DNA from: a virus
IMG/VR virus record: IMGVR_UViG_3300010354_000150
Span: 1-46,116 of that record
DNA: 46,116 nt
Strand: one strand, 5' to 3'
In this document: positions 8,084 to 16,784 of the stretch, piece by piece
Position numbering within the stretch: position 1 is the stretch's first letter
Layout: every line of letters begins with the position of its first letter
Made by a program: the position numbers and the translations under genes
The notes under the pieces: model-generated
Databases searched by the model: none
Told to the model about the DNA's origin: nothing
What the model saw: the letters and a program-made list of their open reading frames with translations, nothing else

Positions 8084-8113
8084 ATTTTAGCAGTTTTAAC
8101 GAGTCGCTGTCAA
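8084..8113 (-). promoter_or_regulatory. Sigma70 promoter for gp55-gp47-gp46 operon
   Basis: On the minus strand TTGACA (8113-8108), an 18-nt spacer and TAAAAT (8089-8084). Host RNA polymerase could therefore express gp55 before late transcription. The second ATG (8077) is 6 nt past the -10 box, and there is no Shine-Dalgarno. Confidence 0.6.
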
Positions 8114-8147
8114 GACTTTTTGGAGTTAAATTAGTAGATTATTTTAA

Positions 8148-8155
8148 GATAAATA
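8148..8155 (+). promoter_or_regulatory. T4-type late promoter, 5 nt before start codon
   Basis: GATAAATA differs from TATAAATA by one base. The ATG at 8161 follows after exactly 5 nt, where T4 late transcripts begin, so the mRNA should be leaderless. It drives the hub block 8161-15173. Confidence 0.6.
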
Positions 8156-8160
8156 TCTAT

Positions 8161-8823
8161 ATGAGTGTATTCCTTCGTCCTCGAAATCCAATTGCTAATC
8201 TCAAGCAATTAGATTTTCCGTTCACACCGCAGATTGACTATAGTACTGATGTCAAATATGACACATATAATACCACACATACCAATTATCAGTTGTATGG
8301 TTATACTAGAACAGAAAATCCACAGATAAACTTGAACTGTAAATTTAGTGCTCATACTAGTCAGCACTTTGACTTGAGCTTGTTTGCCATTAAATTTTTA
8401 AGAACTTACTCAAAAATGAATTATGGTAGGCAGGACGATCTGCGAGGAACACCTCCCAGAATATTAAGATTTTTTGCCTATGGCGAGCAAATGTTTAACG
8501 ATGTTCCGGTTGTAATTGGAAAATTTAACATTACATTTCCCGACGACATTGATTATGTTAAAGGTGTAATTGGACCAGATGGGAGGTCAGTAGCTACTCA
8601 GGCCACCCGCAGAACAGATGTACCTACAAACTCCGGGCCAGTTACCGCTGCTCAAAATGCACAAGAAGCTGCAGCCAGAGCAGAACAGTCAACTATATAT
8701 TTGCCGGCATTCTTTCAAATTAGTATCAGTTTGCTAGTTCAACAAAACTTATATAAAGCAGTTAATGAGTTTAAGTTAGAAGACCTTGCACTAGGTAAAT
8801 TAGGCAGTAAGGGATACATCTAA
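8161..8823 (+). CDS. Baseplate/tail-tube associated virion protein
   Basis: A 220-aa protein when started at the ATG at 8161, the start favoured because a late promoter ends 5 nt before it. It contains a beta-rich core, LNCKFSAHTSQHFDLSLFAI near 60-80, and PPRILRFFAYGEQMFNDVPV followed by NITFPDDIDYVKG near 98-137. A segment in which a nearby-valued Pro-Val is followed by a (Y/F)PDDVDY-type motif occurs in hub and tube-cap proteins of large myoviruses. An Ala/Gln-rich linker (AAQNAQEAAARAEQ) precedes a hydrophobic C-terminal strand. Placement before gp53 and gp5 suggests a gp48/gp54-type tube cap or initiator, but the family is not certain. Confidence 0.5.
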   Translation: MSVFLRPRNPIANLKQLDFPFTPQIDYSTDVKYDTYNTTHTNYQLYGYTRTENPQINLNCKFSAHTSQHFDLSLFAIKFLRTYSKMNYGRQDDLRGTPPRILRFFAYGEQMFNDVPVVIGKFNITFPDDIDYVKGVIGPDGRSVATQATRRTDVPTNSGPVTAAQNAQEAAARAEQSTIYLPAFFQISISLLVQQNLYKAVNEFKLEDLALGKLGSKGYI

Positions 8824-8824
8824 A

Positions 8825-9148
8825 ATGCTAGGAATAAAAAATAATTCAAATTACTACGACCAGCGTAGTTTCTTAAAAGACGCAGAGTTTAAAAACTTTC
8901 ATTTAGGCGTCAATACTTTGCCTCCAGTATCAATAACTCAAGGCAACTATGTGCAAGTACCTGCCGAATGCGAAAATCGTATGGATCTTTTTAGCTATCA
9001 ACAATACGGATCTAGTAGATTATGGTGGGTAATCGCACTGGCCAATGCCGACATTATAAAAGATCCTATATGGGATTTTAAATCAGGCATGACAGTTTTT
9101 GTTCCAAAAGACAGCAACTTAGTTGAGCAGCTTGTCGGAGCACGATAA
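8825..9148 (+). CDS. 53: Baseplate wedge protein gp53
   Basis: A 107-aa protein matching the conserved part of gp53: NRMDLFSYQQYGSSRLWWVI near residues 44-63, then NADIIKDPIWDFKSGMTVFV, a LysM-like fold with NxDxxSYxxYGxxxxWWxIAxxN. In T4 gp53 (196 aa) helps join wedges to the hub. It starts 1 nt after the upstream gene's stop and its TAA overlaps the ATG of the M23 gene (TAATG), indicating coupled translation. Confidence 0.85.
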   Translation: MLGIKNNSNYYDQRSFLKDAEFKNFHLGVNTLPPVSITQGNYVQVPAECENRMDLFSYQQYGSSRLWWVIALANADIIKDPIWDFKSGMTVFVPKDSNLVEQLVGAR

Positions 9149-9822
9149 TGGCTAGAGAAACTAGCGGCTTTGGTCCTCGAATTGATCCAAAAAGCGGAAA
9201 ACCTGCGCAGCATAATGGAGTTGATTATGCAGCGCCAGTAGGGTCGCCTGTATATGTTAGTAGACCTATGACAGTGGTGTCAATTGGTGAACAATCTGGT
9301 TATGGAAATGTCATCGAAACCAGAGATGCAGCTGGCGTTAGATATATTTTTGCACACATGGATGGTTTTCCTCCGGACTTAAAAAAAGGAGATAGTCTTA
9401 ACCCAGGTGCAGTTGTTGGATACACAGGAAATTCTGGCAAATCAACTGGAGCTCATTTACATTACGAAACAAGAATGTTTGACTCGGCAACAGGTAGATA
9501 CAAAGCATTTGACCCAGTAACCACTATTGATCCTACTACCGGAAGACCTTATATAAACAATGCATCTTTTAGCCCCGGAAGCACTCCTAGCAATAGCTCG
9601 TTACGAAGTTCTACTCCTACAGTTGATCCTGGTTATAGACCTAGTAATAACCCAGATACCCGTAGTCTTAATAACGAAATTGAAAGATTATTAAATCGAA
9701 AACCTGCGCCCCTACCTGGTGCTAGCCGCGGCCAAAGAGCTCCTGGCACCGACGCACAATACAGGGGCGCCGGTGTACTTGTAAACCCAGTACTGAAGCT
9801 GGGCGATGAATTAATTGACTAA
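9148..9822 (+). CDS. M23 (lysostaphin-like) peptidase, probable baseplate-associated lysin
   Basis: A 224-aa protein with the full zinc peptidase signature: His22-xxx-Asp26 in HNGVDYAAPVGSPV, His70 in FAHMDG, and His103-x-His105 in GAHLHYE, with GYGNVIETRD, GDSLNPGAVVGYTGNSGKST between. M23 enzymes cut peptidoglycan cross-links. The domain ends near residue 120; a Ser/Pro/Asn-rich linker and a C-terminal tail (LNRKPAPLPGASRGQRA) may anchor it in the hub. There is no signal peptide, and it lies between gp53 and hub genes, so local cell-wall opening during injection is more likely than host lysis. It may replace the lysozyme activity apparently lost from gp5 in this phage. Confidence 0.85.
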   Translation: MARETSGFGPRIDPKSGKPAQHNGVDYAAPVGSPVYVSRPMTVVSIGEQSGYGNVIETRDAAGVRYIFAHMDGFPPDLKKGDSLNPGAVVGYTGNSGKSTGAHLHYETRMFDSATGRYKAFDPVTTIDPTTGRPYINNASFSPGSTPSNSSLRSSTPTVDPGYRPSNNPDTRSLNNEIERLLNRKPAPLPGASRGQRAPGTDAQYRGAGVLVNPVLKLGDELID

Positions 9823-9831
9823 CTACTATTA

Positions 9832-12810
9832 ATGGCACATACCTATAGCACACGATTAACATTAGTACATCCTAGAAATGCCAATATGTTGGATCCCAGG
9901 ATGGGCTGGGTCATTGCCGAAACAGCCGCCACTGGCAGATTTATTATAGGTGATATATCCTGGGAAAGTGCTGTTGGTCCAAATGCCGACACTACAGTGG
10001 CTTATCATGCTACTGGCGAGCTTAAAATATTCGAACCACTAGGCATGTCCCTGTTTGATTATATTAAGGGAGCAGCATATAGACTAGGTGTAGACAATCA
10101 TTTAGATGCTAGATTTTTATTAGAAATCGAAATCCTAGCCGAAAAAACCAAAGATCCCGGCTCGGCATTTAAGTATATTTGGCCTATAATGTTCTTGGCA
10201 ACCGAAGTCAAAAGCTCGGTAACTGAGCGCGGCACAGAATATGTTATTCGATTTGTACATTTGCCTTATCATGCTCAAACTGATCTAGTACAGCCAGTTA
10301 AGGAAACTATTACAGTTAAAGATGTAGGCACACTAAAAGAATATTTCAAAGGCCTACAAAAAGAACTCGAAATTAGAGAATTTAAATATGCATTAGCTAG
10401 GCAAAAGACCGGAGGTACTAAGGCCGGCGCCGGCAACAATCCTGCATTCGCTGATGACTATCATGATGAATATCATTTCGTATTAGATCCTAAAATTGAA
10501 AACTTTGGGTTCACAACCAAAGGCACTGCCGACAGAGGTATTCAGGGAGGATTTTTAAATAAATTTAGAAGTCAAAAAATTTGGGATATTTCTATCAGGC
10601 CTGGTACTACTATTATTCAGCAGATTAATCGAGTATTAAAAAGTACTGAAGATATAGCAAACTTATTGCCTGGCAAAAAAACTCCGCAAACACCAGATGC
10701 ATCTGGTAGCAGTCAGGCTAGTTCGGATAATCTTTTAGGTCAACTAGGATCAGTATATCAATTTTTTAGAATTGAGACGCATTGTGTTTATAAAAAGTTT
10801 GATCACATTAGAGGTAGATATGCAACAAGGTATATCTTTTTTATTTTCCTTGCCGATCAGCCAAACATGTATCATTATCCTGACGAATTAAATTTATTGA
10901 ATCGACTAAAGAATAAAGATAAGGCCTTAACCAAGCTGAAATATTATATACAAGAAGGTCTTTTAAGAAAACTTTATTATCATAATTATACAGGTCTAAA
11001 CACAGATATACTGAAGGTTGATTTAAATTTCAACCAAGCATATTTTTTACCTAGCTTCCCGGTAATATGGATGGATCGAGGTTACACTGGCGCAGGCCTG
11101 CAGCAGCCACAAAATAATTCTCAAGCAGTAAATGCCTATGTGCATGCCGATGAGCTGGGTGCAGCTCGCAGACAAGTTAGTGTGTTGAGAGAACAAGCTA
11201 ATGCCATCAATACAGAGATACGAGATATTATTCAAAGCTCCGGAGGCGAGAATGTCTTAAATGAAGCACCCGGTTTAGGACTAAGCCGAGGCAGTAAGCA
11301 GTTAAACGAGCGCAAGCAACGATACAGAGAATTAAAGATATTAGAAGAAAAAGTCAAAGCTGAACTAGCTATTCGAGAACAAGAATATGCAGCTAAAAGT
11401 CAACCTACGACAAATTTAAACACTATAAATGACCGTAAGCAATTATTAGACAACCTTAAAGGTCAATATATTGAAGATCTAACCAGCGAAAAATTTAAAC
11501 AATTATTAGACAATTATATCGCAGCAGATTATCCTAACATTAGGCCTCGCATGGAGCCTGATGACATATTGACGCAAATTGATGATCCCAAAAAAGAAAA
11601 CGAAAAGCTAATGGAAAAAATCTTTGCTGTGCAAGTTGCACCCAGAGATATTGTTGAATTAGAATTGGAAATTATTGGCGATCCTTATTGGCTTGGTGCA
11701 CCTAACTTTTTATTACAAGGTAAAAAACATTTAGAAAAGATACAGTTCTCTCCAGAGAACGATCAAAAACTTCGTAGTAAGATTAATGAAGTTATGCCCA
11801 CTTTAGATCCAGGTTGGAATGACAGAAATCCTGTTTGGGGAGAAAACTACGACATTTCACAACACTACAAAGGTGCGCCTTTGTTTTATTTCTTATCTCA
11901 AATTCCCGACAGCGAATTTACTGAAGATGATATGATTAAATTTAATGCCAACGACCAGGTCGTTGGAATTTATATGGTTAAAAAAGTAGTCAATGAGTTT
12001 AAAGAAGGTCGTTGGACACAAAAAATTACCAGTGTAAGAGATATAACTATTCCCAGTTATATCTTACCTCGTACGGTTACCGGACAGTTATCGTTTGAAG
12101 AATACATGAAAGATGTAGTTGCATCGCCTGATCGGGCCAGGGATACTTTTGCTGAACTAAGAAAAACTAACGAAGCTGAACGAGCAGCCAATGCTGCTGG
12201 CAATAAGATTACCAGCACAAATCCTCCAGGTACTAATGCATCGCCAACATTAGTAAAAGCCTTGGACGCTAAAAACAATTTAGTAGATCAGAGGCAAGAT
12301 ATACCGACGGTTCGTAATCCAGTTGATAGGGCTAACGAATTGGTTGCTTTAGGAGCCAGCAAAGATCAAGCATATTCTCAGGCCAAGAAAGAGTACATTG
12401 AGCAGCTTAATTCTAAAAACAAAGTTCTTGAAGAAATTAACAAAAAAGCCTACGCAGAAAGCGGCGTCGGTGATTACAGGCCTTATAGTGCTGAAACTAT
12501 GACTTCATTGGCACTAACTCGCAGCGGCGCCGGCGGCTTGGATGCTTGGAAGTCCGGCAAAGCTGAAAGTCTTGGATCATCGATTTATAATAATCCCGCC
12601 GGTACTGGCTACGATAAGAGTAATAACTCTTATTATAGATACAATACATTTGACGAAGGCATTGACGCTAGCAATGATTATTTCAATTACGCACAAAATG
12701 TCAAGTCTAAAAATAAACAAGATTCAGAAAGATTATTATTGCCTAAGGACTACAAGGGATCTGAGCTTGAATATTTGAATAAGAAATTAAAATCAGGCGG
12801 AGGCGGATAA
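9832..12810 (+). CDS. Large baseplate hub-like structural protein
   Basis: A 992-aa protein between the M23 peptidase and gp5. The N-terminal half is beta-rich (MAHTYSTRLTLVHPRNANML, then a WESAVGPNADTTV segment). Near residues 370-400 it has KLKYYIQEGLLRKLYYHNYTG then LNTDILKVDLNFNQAYF, a TGxNTDILxxDxxFN pattern seen in hub proteins of large myoviruses. A helical coiled segment follows at about 440-560 and another beta region at 590-760. The Gly-rich C-terminus ends GGGG. By position it could fill the role of gp27 (391 aa in T4), but it is far larger and I cannot align it by eye. It overlaps gp5 by one base (TAATG). Confidence 0.6.
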   Translation: MAHTYSTRLTLVHPRNANMLDPRMGWVIAETAATGRFIIGDISWESAVGPNADTTVAYHATGELKIFEPLGMSLFDYIKGAAYRLGVDNHLDARFLLEIEILAEKTKDPGSAFKYIWPIMFLATEVKSSVTERGTEYVIRFVHLPYHAQTDLVQPVKETITVKDVGTLKEYFKGLQKELEIREFKYALARQKTGGTKAGAGNNPAFADDYHDEYHFVLDPKIENFGFTTKGTADRGIQGGFLNKFRSQKIWDISIRPGTTIIQQINRVLKSTEDIANLLPGKKTPQTPDASGSSQASSDNLLGQLGSVYQFFRIETHCVYKKFDHIRGRYATRYIFFIFLADQPNMYHYPDELNLLNRLKNKDKALTKLKYYIQEGLLRKLYYHNYTGLNTDILKVDLNFNQAYFLPSFPVIWMDRGYTGAGLQQPQNNSQAVNAYVHADELGAARRQVSVLREQANAINTEIRDIIQSSGGENVLNEAPGLGLSRGSKQLNERKQRYRELKILEEKVKAELAIREQEYAAKSQPTTNLNTINDRKQLLDNLKGQYIEDLTSEKFKQLLDNYIAADYPNIRPRMEPDDILTQIDDPKKENEKLMEKIFAVQVAPRDIVELELEIIGDPYWLGAPNFLLQGKKHLEKIQFSPENDQKLRSKINEVMPTLDPGWNDRNPVWGENYDISQHYKGAPLFYFLSQIPDSEFTEDDMIKFNANDQVVGIYMVKKVVNEFKEGRWTQKITSVRDITIPSYILPRTVTGQLSFEEYMKDVVASPDRARDTFAELRKTNEAERAANAAGNKITSTNPPGTNASPTLVKALDAKNNLVDQRQDIPTVRNPVDRANELVALGASKDQAYSQAKKEYIEQLNSKNKVLEEINKKAYAESGVGDYRPYSAETMTSLALTRSGAGGLDAWKSGKAESLGSSIYNNPAGTGYDKSNNSYYRYNTFDEGIDASNDYFNYAQNVKSKNKQDSERLLLPKDYKGSELEYLNKKLKSGGGG

Positions 12811-15173
12811 TGACCAAAGTAACTAATGCCTACGGACAAAAAAGAGTTCCAAAGAATTATACTGAAAATACTGATTCGGTAGGTGTTGCCTATACTCCTG
12901 GCATCTATATTGGTGTTGTTAAAAAGAACGATGATGCTCAAAACATGGGCCGCCTCAAAGTTTATATTAAAGAATTCGGTGGCGATCCAAGATTGGAAAG
13001 TTCTTGGATTTCTGTAAGCTATGCTAGTCCATTTGCTGGCAGCACATCAATTTATAATCAAGGTACAAACTTTAGCGAATACGATGACACAATGAAGAGT
13101 TATGGTTTTTGGGCAGTACCTCCGGATCTAGAAGCACATGTTCTTGTAGCTTTTATTGCCGGTAAAGTGTCAATGGGTTATTGGTTCGCTTGCTTGTATC
13201 AGCGTGGAACACAAGTCAGTGTTCCTGGCATTCCTGCAGGCCGCACTGCAACAGGTGACAACAAACCAGTTGCGCCGAAAAATCACAGAGACCCTGATCC
13301 TGATTTAGAAAAATATGTAGAACACAAACCCATGAGTTCTGCGTTGAAAAAACAAGGTTTAGAAAACGATCCTCTAAGAGGTGCCGGCACTAGTGGTGTT
13401 ACTAGAGAATCACCCAGCAAAGTAATTGGACTATTAACACCTGGTCAACATCAGTTAGTGTTAGATGATGGAGACAAAGACGGCAACAACAAATTAATTA
13501 GATTACGAACTAGTAATGGTACACAAATACTATTAGATGATGTCGCAGGACACATTTACTTAATTACTAAAGAAGGTAAAAACTGGGTAGAGCTCAATGG
13601 CGACGGCAGTGTCCATGTCTATTCTGACGGTGATGTAAATGTGCGTGCCGAGAATAATATAAATTTAAAAGCTGACAATGACATTAACATTGAAGCAGGA
13701 TCTAGTATAAATTTAAAAGCAGTCGAAGGATCTATTAACTTAGAAGCTGCCAGTAACTTTAACAGCTTTGCGTTTAAGAGTACAAAAATTACCAGCGTAG
13801 AAACCAGTAACATTAATAGTGGTACTGGACATTATGAAACTGCCGGTGAGATTCATATGAACGGGCCTGCCGCCGCAGCAGCTGATCCTATCAGCACATA
13901 TAATCTAACAATTAATCAAAGTGCAGGTACTAGTATATGTAATACTGTACCTGAACATGAACCGTGGAGCGGCCACGGCGGATTAATTATTCCGGTGGGT
14001 CATGGTAACCAACAAATGAGGGATGATCCTGCGCCTGATCAGCAGCCTAGATCTCCGGAAAACAATGAACAAGGTGCTGCAATTAAGGTAACTAATTCCG
14101 AACAAGGGCCAACAGTTGAAATAGAAAAAGCAACAACCAGTCCAGAAGCACAGGATTTAATAAAGAAGAACAACGGATTTAGTCCTGTTAATGTCAATGA
14201 TGCAGGCGCACAAAGCGGCGGTTTCGGTTCAGTCATTGTGCCCAAGGAGCCCGAGTTGACTCCTACTGAAACTCGTGTACGAGAATTATCTAAAGATTTT
14301 ATTGAAAATTCAGGCCTGAGTGAAAACACTAAAAAACTAGTCGCTCAGGCTAATGGTACGAAAACTCGAGATCCTGAAACGCCCAGTGAAGCAGATAAGA
14401 ATACAGTTTCTTTAAGTGCCGGTGTGTTCCAAAAATTTAAAGAGATATTAAGCAAGTCTAACGCTGCTGGTGCACAGATTGATTCTGCTCGCCAAGCTAT
14501 GAGTCCAAATAGCTTGTCCTTCAAAGCATTAGTAACATCAATAACAAACATATTTGGCGGATCCAAGACTTCGGGTAATCCTATTAAAAACGATGTAATT
14601 AACACTTTAGCATCAGGCATCGATCGGCCCAAGGCTGAATCAATGTTTGCTAAAGATATCGAATCGAATGAAAAAGAAGTGCGTAGAGTTCTTAAGGCTA
14701 ATGGCGTTAATGGTCTACCACAAAATGTTTTCGATGGCCTAGTTAGCTATCAGAACCAGGTTGGAAATATCAATTATGCTTATGTCAGGGGCGATAAAAT
14801 CGACCTGACAGGCTTGTACAGACAAAGAGATTGGAAGCGAGTAGCTAGCTTCATTGCAGCCGACGAAAGAGATCGTGCAAGAAGAATTCAAGAAGCAGCA
14901 ATGATTGCGAACAATAGTTATCCGCTGGTAAATCTAGATCGAGTAGTTAACAAAGGTTATGAAAAAGCCGACGAGTTAATTGCTAAAGAAAAGCTAAATC
15001 AACAAACCGGCGACCCGGCAACACCGCAACAGTTAGTTGCAGCCGCAACAAGTTATTGGGATCAAAATCAAGAGCCCATGCCGAGCCAAGACTTTGTGTT
15101 TAATAATTTAATTGCTAACAAGAATGTGGCCGAAGAAATTAAAACAAATCAACCCGGCCCATTCCCTTATTAA
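12810..15173 (+). CDS. 5: Baseplate hub spike gp5 with degenerate C-terminal lysozyme-like domain
   Basis: 787 aa. An OB-fold lies at about 30-130 (GIYIGVVKKN...MGRLKVYI). A VgrG/gp5-type beta-helix lies at about 225-330, with eight-residue strand repeats (DVNVRAENNINLKADNDINI), and the motif PEHEPWSGHG at 381-390 is typical of the spike region of marine T4-like gp5. Residues 603-699 resemble the C-terminal lobe of GH24/T4 lysozyme (RPKAESMFAKDIESNEKEVR; LPQNVFDGLVSYQNQVG; ERDRARRIQEAAM). The catalytic N-lobe, with Glu and an IGYGHT-like motif, is not visible before it. Thus the domain is probably non-catalytic and placed after the helix rather than before it as in T4. The spike likely pierces the outer membrane. 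Confidence 0.85.
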   Translation: MTKVTNAYGQKRVPKNYTENTDSVGVAYTPGIYIGVVKKNDDAQNMGRLKVYIKEFGGDPRLESSWISVSYASPFAGSTSIYNQGTNFSEYDDTMKSYGFWAVPPDLEAHVLVAFIAGKVSMGYWFACLYQRGTQVSVPGIPAGRTATGDNKPVAPKNHRDPDPDLEKYVEHKPMSSALKKQGLENDPLRGAGTSGVTRESPSKVIGLLTPGQHQLVLDDGDKDGNNKLIRLRTSNGTQILLDDVAGHIYLITKEGKNWVELNGDGSVHVYSDGDVNVRAENNINLKADNDINIEAGSSINLKAVEGSINLEAASNFNSFAFKSTKITSVETSNINSGTGHYETAGEIHMNGPAAAAADPISTYNLTINQSAGTSICNTVPEHEPWSGHGGLIIPVGHGNQQMRDDPAPDQQPRSPENNEQGAAIKVTNSEQGPTVEIEKATTSPEAQDLIKKNNGFSPVNVNDAGAQSGGFGSVIVPKEPELTPTETRVRELSKDFIENSGLSENTKKLVAQANGTKTRDPETPSEADKNTVSLSAGVFQKFKEILSKSNAAGAQIDSARQAMSPNSLSFKALVTSITNIFGGSKTSGNPIKNDVINTLASGIDRPKAESMFAKDIESNEKEVRRVLKANGVNGLPQNVFDGLVSYQNQVGNINYAYVRGDKIDLTGLYRQRDWKRVASFIAADERDRARRIQEAAMIANNSYPLVNLDRVVNKGYEKADELIAKEKLNQQTGDPATPQQLVAAATSYWDQNQEPMPSQDFVFNNLIANKNVAEEIKTNQPGPFPY

Positions 15174-15523
15174 ACGAATGGCTTTAGATTAGGAGGTTGC
15201 CAACCTTCAGGCTTGAGCACTTTGCCATCTTCACGCTTGCGAACTTTACCTGTGACAGGATCAATCTTGGCAAAGTTAGTACGCATAACTTCGTTCCACG
15301 CACCTTCACCATCAGCACCCATGCTGTGAATAGCACCAATAGTAACAACTAGAATATCAATAAGTGCATCAAGTTCTTCTACAGAAGAATCAGCTGCTTT
15401 AAGCTCGTTAAACTCTTCTTCAATTAATTTGAAGTACAGCATCTTCTGCTGATAGTTAACTTCGCCTACAGTTTGATCGCAGGCAGTCATAAATCGTTCT
15501 TGGTCTTTAAATGGGTTAGTCAT
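15170..15523 (-). CDS. MazG-like nucleotide pyrophosphohydrolase
   Basis: A 117-aa protein of the all-alpha NTP pyrophosphohydrolase superfamily (MazG/PRA-PH). Metal-binding pairs are seen in KLIEEEFNEL (about 32-41) and EELDALIDILVVTIGA (about 49-64), the ExxE and ExxD motifs. The C-terminal RTNFAKIDPVTGKVRKREDG, then KVLKPEGWQPP, is common to phage members. Such enzymes hydrolyse dNTPs or alarmone-like nucleotides; the substrate cannot be read here. It ends the minus-strand small-gene block, overlapping gp5 by 4 bases tail to tail. Confidence 0.85.
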   Translation of the reverse strand: MTNPFKDQERFMTACDQTVGEVNYQQKMLYFKLIEEEFNELKAADSSVEELDALIDILVVTIGAIHSMGADGEGAWNEVMRTNFAKIDPVTGKVRKREDGKVLKPEGWQPPNLKPFV

Positions 15524-15747
15524 AGTTTTAGTGTTTCAATAAGTTGTTCTTCTGCGGTCATATAAGCCACAGGTTTAAGCCATCCGTAGTTTATGCATTC
15601 CTGAATAATCATTCGATATTCTGGGGGACACTTTTGGCTGATTTCAAATCCTGCTCGATTAGCAGTAACAAAGCCGTCATGAATAACAAACAACGGATCG
15701 CTTTGTCGAACAGTTCTAATTTTAGATTCGCGTACAGTAATCTTCAT
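15520..15747 (-). CDS. Conserved hypothetical small protein
   Basis: A 75-aa protein. MKITVRESKIRTVRQSDPLF starts a beta-rich N-terminal part; CPPEYRMIIQECINYGWLKP and VAYMTAEEQLIETLKL follow, the last a likely helix. I do not recognise a function. It overlaps both neighbours by ATGA, so it is translated within the operon. Confidence 0.7.
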   Translation of the reverse strand: MKITVRESKIRTVRQSDPLFVIHDGFVTANRAGFEISQKCPPEYRMIIQECINYGWLKPVAYMTAEEQLIETLKL

Positions 15748-15977
15748 GACTTAAGGTTAGATAGCATTAATTTTTCGGCACGCTCTTTATCTTGCTTAAC
15801 AAGTATTTCTGCCATACGTGGAATAATCATATCAATCATTTCGGCCATAATGACTTTGCCGTTATCGTGTAGATAACTATATTTGGCATCAACTGTTGAG
15901 ATATGGCTATATTGACTATCTCGAAGCAGACCTATAAGTTGATTAGTAATCAATTTGCCGATATCTTGTTCGCTCAT
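15744..15977 (-). CDS. Small hypothetical protein
   Basis: A 77-aa helical protein beginning MSEQDIGKLITNQLIGLLRD and ending AEKLMLSNLKS. The start at 15977 is chosen because it has an upstream AAAGG and leaves a short gap after the preceding gene; the longer frame to 16139 would overlap that gene entirely. The middle reads SYLHDNGKVIMAEMIDMIIP. No known family is recognised. Confidence 0.65.
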   Translation of the reverse strand: MSEQDIGKLITNQLIGLLRDSQYSHISTVDAKYSYLHDNGKVIMAEMIDMIIPRMAEILVKQDKERAEKLMLSNLKS

Positions 15978-15981
15978 AGAG

Positions 15982-16269
15982 TTAACCTTTTTTAAGCATT
16001 TCCATGAAAATGATTTGTCCGATGCTTTCTCCAAACTTTTCGTCGTTATCGATAACATAAAGATTAGTAGTGTTTTCGTCGCGTTTTCTATCATAATGAA
16101 AAATTTGAACGATTTTACCACCCTGAGCATTATAAACATGAAATCTCAAGCAATTGCTATCATCAAAACGATGTCCGTCTCCACCAATGGTGAGTCGTGC
16201 TGGTTTTGATTGTTCAGCTTCAACCTCGGGATAAAGAAAATTTAAAAGTTTACGTCGTAGCCAGTTCAA
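15982..16269 (-). CDS. Conserved hypothetical protein
   Basis: A 95-aa protein with a basic amphipathic N-terminus (MNWLRRKLLNFLYP) and a beta-rich core: LRFHVYNAQGGKIVQIFHYD, then NLYVIDNDEKFGESIGQIIF. An LRFxVYxAxGGxxxxxxxYD...LGESIGKI pattern recurs in small proteins of T4-like cyanophages. Function unknown. It follows the next gene by 1 nt. Confidence 0.7.
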   Translation of the reverse strand: MNWLRRKLLNFLYPEVEAEQSKPARLTIGGDGHRFDDSNCLRFHVYNAQGGKIVQIFHYDRKRDENTTNLYVIDNDEKFGESIGQIIFMEMLKKG

Positions 16270-16270
16270 T

Positions 16271-16489
16271 CTAGTCTCCTAATATTTTTTTAATTTCTTG
16301 AATGGCTTGATGTTTAGCGCATTCAACTATGCCAACTTGAAATGTAGTATGAGCACAGTGTAACGGCATGTTTTCTACAGCTTCGATACAGGCTTCAATA
16401 ACAAGATGAGCGAATTTTTCGTGATTCACATGGCTGATATTGGAATCGGGCCATATTTGTTGAGCTAATTCTAATAGACGATAGTTCAT
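16271..16489 (-). CDS. Small conserved phage protein, EKFAxLxxxxC family
   Basis: A 72-aa protein with MNYRLLELAQQIW, then HEKFAHLVIEACIEAVENM and a C-terminal AIQEIKKILGD. The same architecture (ELAxQA...EKFAxLIVxEC...IKxxF) recurs in the gene at 18402-18623 and in many marine T4-like phages, so the two are probable paralogues. Function unknown. A candidate promoter lies upstream at 16512-16540. Confidence 0.7.
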   Translation of the reverse strand: MNYRLLELAQQIWPDSNISHVNHEKFAHLVIEACIEAVENMPLHCAHTTFQVGIVECAKHQAIQEIKKILGD

Positions 16490-16511
16490 GATAGTCCTTA
16501 GTCAAATGATT

Positions 16512-16540
16512 ATTTTACACTAACGCTCAACAAATAGCAA
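16512..16540 (-). promoter_or_regulatory. Weak candidate sigma70 promoter
   Basis: On the minus strand TTGCTA (16540-16535), a 17-nt spacer and TAAAAT (16517-16512) fall in the only gap over 50 nt within this small-gene block, 23 nt upstream of the ATG at 16489. Confidence 0.35.
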
Positions 16541-16544
16541 GAGT

Positions 16545-16784
16545 TTATTTCAAAATACTTAAATGTTTATGCTCAACTTGAATGATATTCAAAACAGCAT
16601 TTTTATATCGAATTGGCAAATCACTTTGAACCAGCACGATGGGATTTTCGTCGTCGCTGAGTTTACGATCAATATAAACAGTTCCAGTGAATGGAATTTT
16701 ATTCCAAACACCACGAACACGATCGCCAATGTGGTACTTGGGTTGATATCGATTCTTAGCAAAGTATTCCGCGTAGGTTGTCAT
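16545..16784 (-). CDS. Hypothetical protein
   Basis: A 79-aa protein from the ATG at 16784, preferred because it overlaps the upstream stop as ATGA. It has YHIGDRVRGVWNKIPFTGTV near 16-35, a pattern resembling short SH3-like/KOW-type beta barrels (GDRV...PFxGxV), and PIVLVQSDLPI later. Function unknown. Confidence 0.65.
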   Translation of the reverse strand: MTTYAEYFAKNRYQPKYHIGDRVRGVWNKIPFTGTVYIDRKLSDDENPIVLVQSDLPIRYKNAVLNIIQVEHKHLSILK

